From Planctomycetota bacterium (GTDB lineage: Bacteria > Planctomycetota > Phycisphaerae > UBA1845 > PWPN01), in contig JAKLEZ010000008.1 of assembly GCA_022711465.1 (NCBI GenBank), positions 186,001-250,000 of the forward strand: a DNA stretch of 64,000 nt. The letters are read 5' to 3'. Under the pieces are notes generated by a model. That model was not told the DNA's origin, ran no database searches, and was given only the letters and a program-made list of their open reading frames with translations. Below are positions 17,671-27,187 of this stretch, one piece after another; within the stretch, counting starts at the first letter, position 1, and every line of letters begins with the position of its first letter. The position numbers and the translations under genes are program-made.

Positions 17671-19068
17671 ATGGAGAGGCAGCGTTTGCGTCGGATCCAA
17701 AGTGCCATCGTGTCGACCGTCATCGCGGCCCTGCTGGGACTGGTCACCAGCCCCGCCCAGGCTCAGACCACGAAGCCGTCGCCAACCACCAGGCCGTCAT
17801 CAATCACCACCCTGCCTCCGCTCAAAGTCCTGATGATCGCCGCCGGCCAGGCTCATAACTATGACACGCTGCCTAAGAGGCTGGCCGACAACCTGGCCAA
17901 GGACCGCGACCTGGAGGTCCGCGTGGTCGGCGATCTCGGCATCCTCACCCCCGACGAGTTGAGCAAGTGTGATGTCATGATGTTCAACAACTGCCAGGAC
18001 GACAAGCTGACTGACACCCAGCGCGCGGCGATCCTCGGAGCGCTCCGGCAAGGCAAGGGCCTGGTGGCCATGCACTGCGCGCTCTACTCGTTCCAGCCCT
18101 GGCCGGAATGGCGCAAGATCGTTGGCTGCGTCGTGCGCGGGCACGACCCGTTCACCTCCTTCGAGTCCGTCGTCGTGGACAGTGACCATCCAATCGCCAG
18201 GAACGTGCCCATGGAGTTCAAGATCAGCGACGAGCCCTACCTGGCCGAGGAATGGATCGAGGATAACCACGTCATCGTGCAAACCGCCGAGCCTCGGGGC
18301 AAACGCACCAAGCCGGAACCTATGGTCTGGACAACACGGTACGCCGGCGCTCGCGTCTTCTCGATCATGTTCGGCCACGACGAGAAGGCCCAGACCGAGC
18401 CGGCATTCCTGAGACTGCTGGCCAACGGCACCCGCTGGGCCGGCGGCCGGCTCGGGCCGCCAACCGTGGTCAGCGAGGCGGAAATGCTCGACGGCTTCCT
18501 GCCTCTGTTCAACGGCAACGCCCTGGACGAATGGCGCTATGACCCGGCACTCTGGAGAGTCGAGAACGGCATCATCATCGGCGACTCCCATCCCAAGGGC
18601 CTGACTAAAAACTCCAACGCCATCGCCCCCGGCGAGTACATCGACTTCGTGCTCCGCTTCAGCGTCAAGCACATCAGCGGCAACACCGGCGTGCAGTTCC
18701 GCAGCGAGGAGCTGCCCGAGTACGAAGTCGCCGGCTACCAGGCCGACGTCGTGCCTGGCGGCTGGGGAAACCTGCACGAACAGAACGGCCGGCGACGACT
18801 GGTCGACGGATGGACCGGCAAGGCCGAGAAAGTGGTAAACCTCAAGGACTGGAACGAGATGGAGGTCATCGCCCAGGGCCCGCGCATCATCATCAAGACC
18901 AACGGCCTGGTCACCGCCGATTATACCGAGACCGACGCTGCCAAACCCCGCTTCGGCATCTTCTCCCTGCAGCTCCACCGCGACGAACCGATGACCGTCC
19001 AGTTCACCAACCTCCGCGTCAAACCGATCGAGGCCGGCGCGAGCCAACCGGCGGAGAACGCCAAGTAG
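17671..19068 (+). CDS. secreted two-domain protein: ThuA-like plus DUF1080 (3-keto-disaccharide hydrolase-like)
   Basis: 465 residues from the ATG at 17671 (GGAGA 7 nt upstream). A signal peptide ends near AQAQ (about 33), followed by a Thr/Ser/Pro linker. Residues about 50-275 form a ThuA-like class I glutamine-amidotransferase-type fold (VLMIAAGQAHNY, MMFNNCQDD, GLVAMHCALYSF, GHDPFTSF, FGHDEKA). Residues about 285-455 are the DUF1080 jelly roll, with FLPLFNGNALDEW at its start and GNTGVQFRSEE in the middle, common in planctomycetes and related to laminin-G-like folds. DUF1080 members have been linked to 3-keto-glycoside cleavage. Having both in one chain suggests action on the same oxidised sugar. 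The gene stands alone, divergent from the aldehyde dehydrogenase. Confidence 0.9.
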   Translation: MERQRLRRIQSAIVSTVIAALLGLVTSPAQAQTTKPSPTTRPSSITTLPPLKVLMIAAGQAHNYDTLPKRLADNLAKDRDLEVRVVGDLGILTPDELSKCDVMMFNNCQDDKLTDTQRAAILGALRQGKGLVAMHCALYSFQPWPEWRKIVGCVVRGHDPFTSFESVVVDSDHPIARNVPMEFKISDEPYLAEEWIEDNHVIVQTAEPRGKRTKPEPMVWTTRYAGARVFSIMFGHDEKAQTEPAFLRLLANGTRWAGGRLGPPTVVSEAEMLDGFLPLFNGNALDEWRYDPALWRVENGIIIGDSHPKGLTKNSNAIAPGEYIDFVLRFSVKHISGNTGVQFRSEELPEYEVAGYQADVVPGGWGNLHEQNGRRRLVDGWTGKAEKVVNLKDWNEMEVIAQGPRIIIKTNGLVTADYTETDAAKPRFGIFSLQLHRDEPMTVQFTNLRVKPIEAGASQPAENAK

Positions 19069-19371
19069 CCCGTCTTGCCCCCTCGATGGCCTCGAAGGCA
19101 GCCCCAACAATGTTGTCCAGAGCGGGCACCTTCATGACACCCGGATGGAGGGTAAAGGCACCCTGACCTGTGAAAAACCAGTCCGTGACCTCGATCGAGA
19201 CCGCGAGAGCCGTTTGACTCCCAAGCCGCTCAAGACGCTCGGCGAGCCGCACAAACACGCCTTCTGCCTGCGAATCCACCACCGAACAGCCGGCACCGAC
19301 ACCGGCTATCCGCCACCCCAAAACCGACGGCCGGCCCGCGGCTCGGCCGTCACACTCCACCGTGATTAGCC
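19069..19371. other. stretch after the ThuA gene with one doubtful leftward frame
   Basis: A leftward frame from a TTG at 19375 to 19019 (118 residues) overlaps the stop of the hydroxyacid dehydrogenase relic (TTGA) and looks partly protein-like (TDWFFTGQGAFTLHPG), but it matches no family I know and runs into the end of the ThuA gene. It may be a second decayed gene. I do not call it a CDS. Confidence 0.3.
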
Positions 19372-19790
19372 TCAATTCACCACGTTGATCGGCACGCCGC
19401 GAAGAAAAGCGGCTACGTTCTTGGCGGTCGTCTCGGTCAGCCGCTTGCGAGCCGAGGCCGTCGCCCAGGCGATGTGCGGGGTCAGAATGCAGCGCGCAAC
19501 CACGAGCAACGGACTGTCGACGCCGATCGGCTCCCTGGCGACAACATCAAGGGCCGCGCCCGCCTGCTTGCCCCAAACACAACGCGTCGGCCAGGTCCTG
19601 CTCGCGAACCAGCCGACCACGTGCAGTACTGATCAGAGAAGCCCCCGCTTTCATCAGCCCTGGCAGCCTGGCATCTACCAGTCCCATGTTCTCCGCGGTC
19701 AACGGGCAGTGCAGCGAAACTGCGTCCGCCCTGGTAAAAACTTCGTCCAGCCTGCACCAGGAAAACGGAACGAACGACGGATCGCCTCCC
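19372..19790 (-). pseudogene. frameshifted C-terminal relic of a D-2-hydroxyacid dehydrogenase
   Basis: Two leftward frames carry successive parts of one family. The first (about 19790 down to 19565) reads DEVFTRADAVSLHCPLT, then LMKAGASLISTARGRLV with the conserved Arg, then REQDLADAL. The second (about 19570 down to the stop at 19372) continues with AGAALDVVAREPIG, CILTPHIAWA (catalytic His) and ENV-like AKNVAAFLRG ending VNVVN-like (INVVN). The switch occurs near a GGGGCAAGCAGGCGGGC stretch, so a one-base indel is the simplest cause. The N-terminal half with the NAD loop is absent, and a stop blocks the first frame upstream. The source was probably glycerate/hydroxypyruvate or phosphoglycerate dehydrogenase. 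Confidence 0.8.
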
Positions 19791-19898
19791 CCGACACTGT
19801 CGAACGCCAGTCACCAGATGACCGTCAACCCCAACCCGGAACCCGGCCCAACACCGCAACGCTCAACCAGAAGCCTTGCCGAGATCGGCAGGCACGGC

Positions 19899-19904
19899 TA
19901 GGCT
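19899..19904 (+). promoter_or_regulatory. -10-like TAGGCT just before the hydrolase start
   Basis: TAGGCT (TAnnnT) ends 6 nt before the ATG at 19911, and no ribosome site is present. This fits a leaderless start; it is the weakest hexamer of the set in this window. Confidence 0.3.
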
Positions 19905-19910
19905 GCATCT

Positions 19911-21254
19911 ATGCAACTCCTCAAGAACTGTCTCCCGCTGGCAATCACCCTCGGCGCCTGCCCCTGCTTCGCCGACAAGCCCGAACCCGATGCCAAGACC
20001 GTTCGCGCCCGCGGCCTGCTGACGCTGCTCACTCGCGGCGAGTTCACGGAGTTCGTCGCCGCGGCCGACGAGAAGGTCAAGGCCGCGTTCAGCCCCCAAC
20101 AGGCCGAGCAGGCCTGGACCGGAATCACCGCCAAAGTCGGCCCCTACCGCTCCGAAGAGTCGGCTACTTACGCCAAGGTCCCGGGAGCCCATGTGGTCCG
20201 CTTCGTCTGCCGGTTCGAACGCGGCAAGGCCACGTTGCGAATCGTCCTCGACGACGCGGATCGTCTGTCCGGCTTGTGGTTCGATGCCGTCGAGCCCGAC
20301 GCACCCTACCAGCCGCCCACCTACGCCGATCCCAAGGCCTACCGTGAACAGAAGATCACCGTCTCCGCGGGACAATTCCCCCTGCCCGGCACCCTCACCC
20401 TGCCGACCAGGCCCGGCCCGCACCCGGCGGTGCTGCTCGTCCACGGCTCCGGCCCACACGACCAAGATGAGACCATCGCGGCAAACAAACCGTTCCGCGA
20501 CCTCGCTTTCGGGCTGGCATCTCGCGGCGTGGCCGTACTCCGGTACGAGAAACGCACCCACAAGTACCCCACTGCGGTGAAACCGGAGGAATGGACCCTC
20601 GAGACCGAGACCATCGAGGATGCCGTCGCCGCCGCCGAACTGCTGCGGAAACAAGCGGACATCGACCCGAAACGCGTTTTCCTCGCCGGCCACAGCCTGG
20701 GCGCCTTCGTAGCACCATTCATCGCCAGGCGAGACCCAAAGCTGGCTGGCATCGCCCTCCTGGCCGGCAACGCACGCTCGATCCTCGACCTGATCGATGA
20801 GCAGACCGAGTATCTGGCCGGCCTGGACGGCTCGATCTCCGACGACGACCAGAAGAGACTCCGCAACCTCCGGGAGGCAACAGCCCTCATCCGCCAGGGC
20901 AAGACGGAGGGCCTGACCGAGAAGGTCGGCATGCCCGCCGCCTACCTGGCCCGCATGCACACGCTCAAACCCATCGAGGCCGCGGCGGAGCTGAACACCC
21001 CCATCCTGATCGCCCAGGGCGGCCGCGACTACCAAGTCACCAGGACCGATTTCGACCTGTGGAAGAAGGCCCTCGGTACCCACAAGAACGTCACCTTCAG
21101 GCTCTACGACAAGCTCAACCACCTGTTCATCCCCGGCAGCGGACCGTCCACCCCCGCCGAATATGGCAAGGCCGGCCACGTGGATGTCCAGGTCGTCGAA
21201 GACCTCGCCGCTTGGATCGAGACCATTGCCCCAGACCGCAGTCAAACACAATGA
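19911..21254 (+). CDS. secreted alpha/beta hydrolase with N-terminal DUF3887-like domain
   Basis: 447 residues. A signal peptide ends near GACPCFA (about 21). Residues 25-130 form a small alpha+beta domain of the DUF3887 type (LLTRGEFTEFVAAADEKVK), often found in front of exported hydrolases. The hydrolase core follows: oxyanion region LLVHGSGPHDQDET near 185, nucleophile elbow AGHSLGAF near 265, acid Asp in AQGGRDYQV near 365 and His in LNHLFIP near 405. The substrate is unknown; peptidase/esterase types of this layout occur in many bacteria. Its stop overlaps an ATG of the next frame (ATGA at 21251), but the alpha-mannosidase more likely begins at 21287. Confidence 0.88.
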   Translation: MQLLKNCLPLAITLGACPCFADKPEPDAKTVRARGLLTLLTRGEFTEFVAAADEKVKAAFSPQQAEQAWTGITAKVGPYRSEESATYAKVPGAHVVRFVCRFERGKATLRIVLDDADRLSGLWFDAVEPDAPYQPPTYADPKAYREQKITVSAGQFPLPGTLTLPTRPGPHPAVLLVHGSGPHDQDETIAANKPFRDLAFGLASRGVAVLRYEKRTHKYPTAVKPEEWTLETETIEDAVAAAELLRKQADIDPKRVFLAGHSLGAFVAPFIARRDPKLAGIALLAGNARSILDLIDEQTEYLAGLDGSISDDDQKRLRNLREATALIRQGKTEGLTEKVGMPAAYLARMHTLKPIEAAAELNTPILIAQGGRDYQVTRTDFDLWKKALGTHKNVTFRLYDKLNHLFIPGSGPSTPAEYGKAGHVDVQVVEDLAAWIETIAPDRSQTQ

Positions 21255-21286
21255 CTCCTCTCCCCAGAAAGACCGAAAGGAGAACC

Positions 21287-23818
21287 ATGGCTCGACGACG
21301 AATCCATATGATCTGCAACGCCCACCTCGACCCCGTCTGGCTGTGGGAGTGGCAGGAAGGCGCCGCCGCTGCAATCTCCACCTTCCGCACCGCGGCCGAT
21401 CTCATCGAAGAGTTCCCCGACTTCGTCTTCAACCACAATGAGGTCATTCTCTACAAGTGGGTCGAGGAATATGAGCCCGCCCTATTCAAACGCATCCAGA
21501 AGCTCATCCAAAAGGGCCGATGGCACATCATGGGCGGCTGGTATCTGCAGCCCGACTGCAACATGCCCTCCGGCGAATCCTTCGTCCGGCAGATCCTCAT
21601 GGGCAAGACCTACTTCAGGGAGAAACTCGGCGTCGAGCCAACCACCGCCATCAACTTCGATCCCTTCGGCCACACCCAGGGCCTGGTGCAGATCCTCGCC
21701 AAAAGCGGCTACAACTCATATCTCTTCTGCCGACCGGACAGCCGCGACCTGACCCTCCCAAACCACGATTTCATCTGGCAGGGCTGCGACGGCTCCCGTG
21801 TGTTCGCCTCGCGGGTCGTCGGCTGGTACAACTCGCCACTCGGCAAGATCGCCAGGAAAATCCACGACTGGCAGAAGGACCATCCCAACCCCCATTTCGG
21901 GGCAATGCTCTGGGGCGTCGGCAACCACGGCGGCGGAGCCTCACGCGTCGACCTCAGGGCCATCCGCCAGCTGCAACGCAAGCTCAGGCACGTCGAGCTC
22001 CTCCACTCCACCCCAGAAGCCTATTTCAACGAGGTCAGCAAGATCCGCGGCACACTCAAGGTGGTCAATCGCGATCTGAATCCCTGGGGCGTCGGATGCT
22101 ACACCTCCATGGCGCGAGTCAAGCAGCGGCACCGCCAGCTCGAGAACGAACTCTACGCGACCGAGAAGATGGCCACGGCCGCCGCCGGCCAGCAACTCAT
22201 CGCCTACCCGATGGCCGAACTGCACGACGCGGCCTGCGACCTCTTGCACGGCGAGTTCCACGACATCCTGCCCGGCTCATCCATCCAGCCGGTCGAAGAG
22301 TCGTCGCTGCGCCTGATGGACCGCGGACTCGAGATCCTCTCACGCGTTAAGGCCCGAGCCTTCTTCGCCCTGGCCACCGGTCAGCCCAAGGCCAGACCCA
22401 ACGAGATCCCTATCCTGGTCTACAACCCCCACCCCTACCCGGTCAAAACCATCGTCGAGTGCGAATTCCAGCTGGCCGACGCCAACTGGAAGGACCAGTT
22501 CACCCTGCCCACCGTCTATCGGGCGGGAAAGCCGGTCCCCTCGCAGGCCGAGAAAGAACTCAGCAACCTGCCCCTCGACTGGCGAAAACGCGTGGTCTTC
22601 AATGCCGAGCTCGCCCCTTCACAAATGAACCGATTCGACTGCCAACTCAAGGTCCTGCCACGCAAGCCCGCTCCCAGACTCAGGGAATCCAACCGCCGCA
22701 TCCGCTTCAAGACCAAGGAACTCGAAGTCATCGTCAACACCCGAACCGGCTTGGTCGACCGCTACCGCGTCAACGGCGTCGACTACCTCGGCCGTAACGC
22801 CTTTCAGCCCTTGGTCATGAAGGACAACGAGGACCCGTGGGGCATGACCGTCCGCAGCTTCCGCAAACTGGCCGGACGCTTCAAGCTCCTGCCTCGCGAT
22901 CTCGGAACCCGGTTCTCCGGCGTCACCCACGGCCAGCTGCCTTCAGTGCGGGTGATCGAAGACGGTGAGGTCCGCAGCGTGATCGAGGCCGTCTTCGGCT
23001 ACGGCCATTCGTTCATCTGCCAACGCTACAAGCTGCCTAAACACGGCACGGAAATCGAGGTCGAAACCCGCGTCCATTGGAACGAGAAGGACAGAATGCT
23101 CAAGCTCGCAGTCCCGACCACCGGCACCGCACCCCGGTACCGCGGCCAGATCGCCTTCGGCGTCGGCACCCTCCCGGAGAACGGCGAGGAGGCCGTCGCC
23201 CAGAAATGGGTGGCGGTGATATCCAGGAAAGACAACCGGGCCCTGACCTGCATCAACGACGGCAGCTACGGCTCCGACTTCACCCCCACCGACGGCCTGC
23301 GACTCACCCTCTTGCGCTCACCAGCCTACTCCGGCCACCCCCTGCTCGAGCGAACAATCATGCCACAGGACCGCTACAGCCCCCGCCAAGACCAGGGCGA
23401 GCGACTGTTCCGCTTCTGGCTGAACGGCGACCGCGCCGCCCGGCGGCTGGCAGCCATCGACCGCGAGGCCCTGGCCCGCAACGAGGCCCCCTTCGCCCTG
23501 TCATTCAACCCGCCCGGCATCGGCAAACGACCCATGCCCGGGGCCATCCTCGACGACAACGTCGTCCAGTTGAGCGCGTTCAAGCAAGCCACCCGCGGCC
23601 ATGACCTCATCGTCCGCCTGTTCGAGCCCACCGGACGCGAACGCGCTACCACCCTCTCCATCCCCTTCGCCGGCGCTCGCCGCCAGGTGATCCTCCGCGG
23701 CTTCGAAATCAAAACCCTGCGCGTCAACCCCAAAACCGGCAAAATGCGCGAGGTGAACTTGATGGAGCAAGACAACAGCAGGTCAAGAAGGGCTACCAGT
23801 GTTCCTTCGACATCGTGA
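21287..23818 (+). CDS. alpha-mannosidase, glycoside hydrolase family 38
   Basis: 843 residues. It removes alpha-linked mannose from glycans using a zinc-bound Asp nucleophile. The start holds the zinc ligands in CNAHLDPVWLWEWQEG, the nucleophile Asp is in NFDPFGHTQGL near 128, and the fourth zinc ligand His is in GEFHDILPGSS near 325. The C-terminal half is the usual all-beta part. No signal peptide is seen, so it is probably cytoplasmic. AAGGAG 6 nt before the ATG at 21287 decides the start, although an in-frame ATG at 21251 overlaps the previous stop. It is probably co-transcribed with the upstream hydrolase, and is followed by a convergent Gfo/Idh gene. Confidence 0.93.
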   Translation: MARRRIHMICNAHLDPVWLWEWQEGAAAAISTFRTAADLIEEFPDFVFNHNEVILYKWVEEYEPALFKRIQKLIQKGRWHIMGGWYLQPDCNMPSGESFVRQILMGKTYFREKLGVEPTTAINFDPFGHTQGLVQILAKSGYNSYLFCRPDSRDLTLPNHDFIWQGCDGSRVFASRVVGWYNSPLGKIARKIHDWQKDHPNPHFGAMLWGVGNHGGGASRVDLRAIRQLQRKLRHVELLHSTPEAYFNEVSKIRGTLKVVNRDLNPWGVGCYTSMARVKQRHRQLENELYATEKMATAAAGQQLIAYPMAELHDAACDLLHGEFHDILPGSSIQPVEESSLRLMDRGLEILSRVKARAFFALATGQPKARPNEIPILVYNPHPYPVKTIVECEFQLADANWKDQFTLPTVYRAGKPVPSQAEKELSNLPLDWRKRVVFNAELAPSQMNRFDCQLKVLPRKPAPRLRESNRRIRFKTKELEVIVNTRTGLVDRYRVNGVDYLGRNAFQPLVMKDNEDPWGMTVRSFRKLAGRFKLLPRDLGTRFSGVTHGQLPSVRVIEDGEVRSVIEAVFGYGHSFICQRYKLPKHGTEIEVETRVHWNEKDRMLKLAVPTTGTAPRYRGQIAFGVGTLPENGEEAVAQKWVAVISRKDNRALTCINDGSYGSDFTPTDGLRLTLLRSPAYSGHPLLERTIMPQDRYSPRQDQGERLFRFWLNGDRAARRLAAIDREALARNEAPFALSFNPPGIGKRPMPGAILDDNVVQLSAFKQATRGHDLIVRLFEPTGRERATTLSIPFAGARRQVILRGFEIKTLRVNPKTGKMREVNLMEQDNSRSRRATSVPSTS

Positions 23819-23898
23819 CCAAGGTGCCCGGCCCGCGAACGTCAACTCCCCCCCAGATACCGTTCTCGTCGCTGCGACGCTTCAGCGCCCCTGCCACT

Positions 23899-25257
23899 CT
23901 ATTCCAGCCTCCACGGCGCCCGATATTCGTATGACAGCAGCTTGTTGGCCTCGGGATCGTTGGTGAACTGTTCCTTCTCCTTATCCCACGTCAGGTACCG
24001 ACCGCGGTCGTACGCCAGATTGGCCAGCAGCGTGGTCGCCGTCGAGCGATGCCCGACTTCGACCGGGCATACGCACGGCTTGCGCGTCTTGATGCAGTCC
24101 AGGAAGTTCCGCGCGTGGTCAGCCGTATCCGTCCGGCCCTTGAAGGTCAGGGCCTTGTCCGCCGGCCGGGTCGTGGCCCGAGCCTGCCTCGAGTTCCCCT
24201 GCCGGTTGCGCGGATTCAGCGCCGGGATCTCATCCGTCCGAACCGCCTCCGGAATGAGCTGCAGTGACTCCGAGCCGTCCAGCAGAATCGTCCCCTCCGT
24301 CCCCCGAAACTCGATGTGAGCCGAACGCGGTGCTCCCTCTGAGGCGTTGGCATTGTATTGCGAGAAGGACACCAACGTCCCGTCCGGGTAGTTCCACACC
24401 ACCTCCATCGTGTCCGGAATCTCCCGGTTGTCCTTGATCGTCCCCTTGCTGCCCACCGCGAATACGCCCGCAGGCCCATCTTGCCCGATCGCCCGCTGAA
24501 TCACATCCAGCCAGTGCGTTCCAAAGTTGGTCAACTGCCCGCCCGAGTACTCCCGGAACCAGCGAAACCGATAGAAACAGCGGTTCGGGTTATAAGCTAC
24601 CTTCCTCGCCGGCCCCAGCCACAAATCCCAGTCCAGGCCCGCCGGCGGATCACAGTCCGCCGGATTGCCGATCCCGTGAGGCCATTCATTGGTCAGATGA
24701 AAGCACCGGCACGCCGTCACCTTGCCGATCGCCCCCCCCTGAATCAGCTCCGCGATCTTCGCACAAACCTTCGAGGACCTCCGCTGAACACCCATCTGGG
24801 TCACTCGCTTCGAAACCCTGGCCGCCTCGATCATCTTCCGCCCTTCATTCACCACCAGCGACAGCGGCTTCTCCACATACACATCCTTGCCCGCCGCACA
24901 GGCATCGACGAACTGCTTGGCGTGCCAGTGGTCAGGAGTCGCAATAACCACCGCGTCCACGTCCTTGCGGTCCAGCAACGCACGGTAGTCCTTGGTCGTG
25001 AACAGGTCCCCGCCAACCTTCTCCTTGGCAAACTCGACATAAGGGGCGTACACATCACACAAGGCCGTGATCCATGCATCCTTGTGAGGCCGGAAGGCGT
25101 CGATCAACTGGTCGCCACGGTTGCCCAAGCCGATGACCCCAAGACCAACGCGCTCATTGGCCCCCTGAACCTTCGCCGCGGCACCTCTGCCCGCTAAACC
25201 CGCACCCGCCGCCACAACACCGACCGAAAACTGCCGCCGGGTCAGCCTGCACCCCAT
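23899..25257 (-). CDS. Tat-exported Gfo/Idh/MocA family oxidoreductase
   Basis: 452 residues from the ATG at 25257 (GGGAGGAT upstream). The twin-arginine signal LTRRQFSVG is followed by a hydrophobic Ala/Gly stretch. The Rossmann part contains GLGVIGLGNRGDQ near 38, IATPDHWHAKQF near 105 and YVEKPLSL near 127, where Lys is the usual catalytic residue of the family. The C-terminal part has WFREYSGGQLTNFGTHWLD near 240. Exported members are abundant in planctomycetes and are thought to act on sugars, some as NAD-dependent glycosidases or 3-keto-sugar enzymes, which would suit the nearby GH38 and DUF1080 proteins. The exact substrate is unknown. Confidence 0.93.
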   Translation of the reverse strand: MGCRLTRRQFSVGVVAAGAGLAGRGAAAKVQGANERVGLGVIGLGNRGDQLIDAFRPHKDAWITALCDVYAPYVEFAKEKVGGDLFTTKDYRALLDRKDVDAVVIATPDHWHAKQFVDACAAGKDVYVEKPLSLVVNEGRKMIEAARVSKRVTQMGVQRRSSKVCAKIAELIQGGAIGKVTACRCFHLTNEWPHGIGNPADCDPPAGLDWDLWLGPARKVAYNPNRCFYRFRWFREYSGGQLTNFGTHWLDVIQRAIGQDGPAGVFAVGSKGTIKDNREIPDTMEVVWNYPDGTLVSFSQYNANASEGAPRSAHIEFRGTEGTILLDGSESLQLIPEAVRTDEIPALNPRNRQGNSRQARATTRPADKALTFKGRTDTADHARNFLDCIKTRKPCVCPVEVGHRSTATTLLANLAYDRGRYLTWDKEKEQFTNDPEANKLLSYEYRAPWRLE

Positions 25258-26281
25258 GGTAGGATCCTCCCTCAAACGCCGGACCACCTTGACGAAAAGA
25301 GAATAGCGCAACTATCGGTAAGAATACAGCTTAACGCCGCCCGACGCCAGCGGCCACCGAGACCCAGGAGAACTAGTGAGGTCCGTAAAAAAGGGCGTGC
25401 GGCACCCCATACTAATTGGCGCGGTCAAGGGTGCCGCAGCGAGTGGAAGATCGTATTTGGGGTCCGGGTCGGCTTCATCCTCGGCTTTGCCAGAAGAGAC
25501 CAACCCGGCCGTTCAATTATACCTTTCGACCGGTGCGCTTCAAATCCTGAGCCGCACTTTCCGTGCAAATTCCCCAATAATTTCGCACTGTTTTGCAGAT
25601 CCGGGACGCTTCACCCCACCACGGACTGCGTGTCGCGATGGAGTACACCCGCTGCGGCAACCGCGCACCCGTTGCCACCGGCACGAAACCCTTGCCGGTA
25701 ATGCTACCTCTCCTCCAGCATGTGACGGACCACAGGTGTCGTAATTCCGTCACAAGGACCCTAATCCCTTGAAAACCAACAGGTTAGAATCACTTCAGAC
25801 GGCAGGACAAACGCCCGTATCATGATGCCCAAGAGCATCTCCCAGACACGCCCCTCACAGCTCAACGTCCCCCTTGCTGCACATAATCCCAGCGTTCAGA
25901 AGGGGTTACAACAACGCCGCCCCCGTCCGTTTTTCGCATCATCACCTCGGGACCGCCCACGCCACAAGTCCTCGATCCCGCCCGGTGCGGGGCGGAACCC
26001 TGAGCCCCCAGCCGGGTCACCAAGATCGCGGCCACCACCAGCGCAGACCAAACCCCATCCGCCAACGCCATCCCCTCAGCCACAGCCACCACCAACGAAC
26101 CGTTGACGACGAGGTCCACGCCCAACAGGCCTGCCCTCGATACACGTGACCCGCCGAGAAACCCTTGTCCGAGACACCATGCCGTGTTCTTCGGCACGAA
26201 GCAAGACCTCCAGGCAACCCGCGAGACCTTGACCACCGACCACCATTGCGGGACAGTGCCCTCACAACGCGAGGATGACCT
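25258..26281. other. about 1 kb without a recognisable gene; locally lower GC
   Basis: Gap between the leftward Gfo/Idh gene and the rightward CPBP gene. The first 60 nt contain two TATTCT hexamers suited to the Gfo/Idh promoter. The stretch 25430-25800 is noticeably more AT-rich than its surroundings. Several frames of 70-220 codons are open on both strands, but their translations are Arg/Pro/Ser-rich and none shows a family motif. No tRNA-like fold or hairpin terminator was seen. Confidence 0.5.
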
Positions 26282-27172
26282 TTGACGGCGGAAACGCTCC
26301 AGAACATTGCCGGCACGCAGCTTACGGCCAGACTGCTGGTCCGAGCTGCCGTGCTGCTCCCCCTGCTGGCGACCTACCTGACGTCCTTCTGGGGGAACTT
26401 CGGCCAACAATGGCCATCCTGGATCCGCGAACACGGCGGATCCGTCATGCGCCGGGCCATGGACCTGTACGTCCAGCAGGTCACCATTCCTCCCGGGGAG
26501 TACATATCCCACCACCGCGTCCTCTGGCTGGTCGTCAGTTTGGTAATGGCCGCCCTCCTCCCGCTCTCCCTGGCCGCCCTGACTGGACGGTCACCCGCCA
26601 GTATGGGTCTGCGTCTGCCCAATCGGTGGGGATGGCGCATGGTCGCCCTGTGCGTCGGCCTCACGATCCCATTCGCCTTCTTCTTTGCCCAGGAACGAAT
26701 CGGCATGGCAGCCCGACATCAACCCCCCGCCCGACTGCAACTCCTTGTCATGCTTGGAGTTTCCGTTCCGGAGCACATCTTCCTCACCGGCGTCTGCTTG
26801 GCTTCGTTTTGTCATCGCTGGCGAATCCCTCGCCCCGCGAGACTGGCCGCCGTGGAAGGCTCCCACGCCAAGCAGACGCTGCGATGGCTCGGCCTGGCCC
26901 AACCCACCGACCCCCGGCAACCGCTGACCCACAGAGCCTTGGCGTGGTGGGGATTGGATGGCCCGTCGCTTCTGGCTATCGCCTGCGCGGGCCTCCTGTT
27001 CGGAATCATCCACGTGGGCGCCGGACCCACCGAGCTGGCGAGTTCCTTCCCCGGCGGCATCGCCCTCTGTTATCTGGTCTGGCGAAGCGGTTCGATATGG
27101 CCGGGCTGGCTGATCCATGTCTTCCAGATGCTCATGGTCGCAACCTTCATTCTTGTGCGAGGGGGGGGCTGA
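26282..27172 (+). CDS. CPBP-family (CAAX-like) intramembrane protease homologue
   Basis: 296 residues from a TTG start with GAGGA 6 nt upstream. Several membrane helices are evident. The family's second motif is present as LLFGIIHVG near 245, and the third as GWLIHVFQM near 280. The first motif, normally EExxR, appears as PEHIFLTG near 162, so the second Glu is a His and the Arg is missing. CPBP proteins cleave substrates within the membrane or protect against bacteriocins; with an altered first motif, activity is uncertain. It ends 15 nt before the debranching enzyme and may share its transcript. Confidence 0.78.
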   Translation: MTAETLQNIAGTQLTARLLVRAAVLLPLLATYLTSFWGNFGQQWPSWIREHGGSVMRRAMDLYVQQVTIPPGEYISHHRVLWLVVSLVMAALLPLSLAALTGRSPASMGLRLPNRWGWRMVALCVGLTIPFAFFFAQERIGMAARHQPPARLQLLVMLGVSVPEHIFLTGVCLASFCHRWRIPRPARLAAVEGSHAKQTLRWLGLAQPTDPRQPLTHRALAWWGLDGPSLLAIACAGLLFGIIHVGAGPTELASSFPGGIALCYLVWRSGSIWPGWLIHVFQMLMVATFILVRGGG

Positions 27173-27187
27173 AACCGATACAAGGGT

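Noticed and set aside
19019..19375. Leftward frame of 118 codons coupled to the hydroxyacid dehydrogenase relic
   Set aside because: Partly protein-like and with a TTGA overlap, but no recognisable family, and it runs into the ThuA gene; left uncalled.
25535..25575. Possible tRNA T-arm (TTCAAATCC)
   Set aside because: No matching stems, anticodon arm or acceptor stem around it.
25862..26515. Leftward frame of 217 codons with a hydrophobic stretch
   Set aside because: It overlaps the start of the CPBP gene, shows no family match and has irregular composition; the hydrophobic part alone is not enough.
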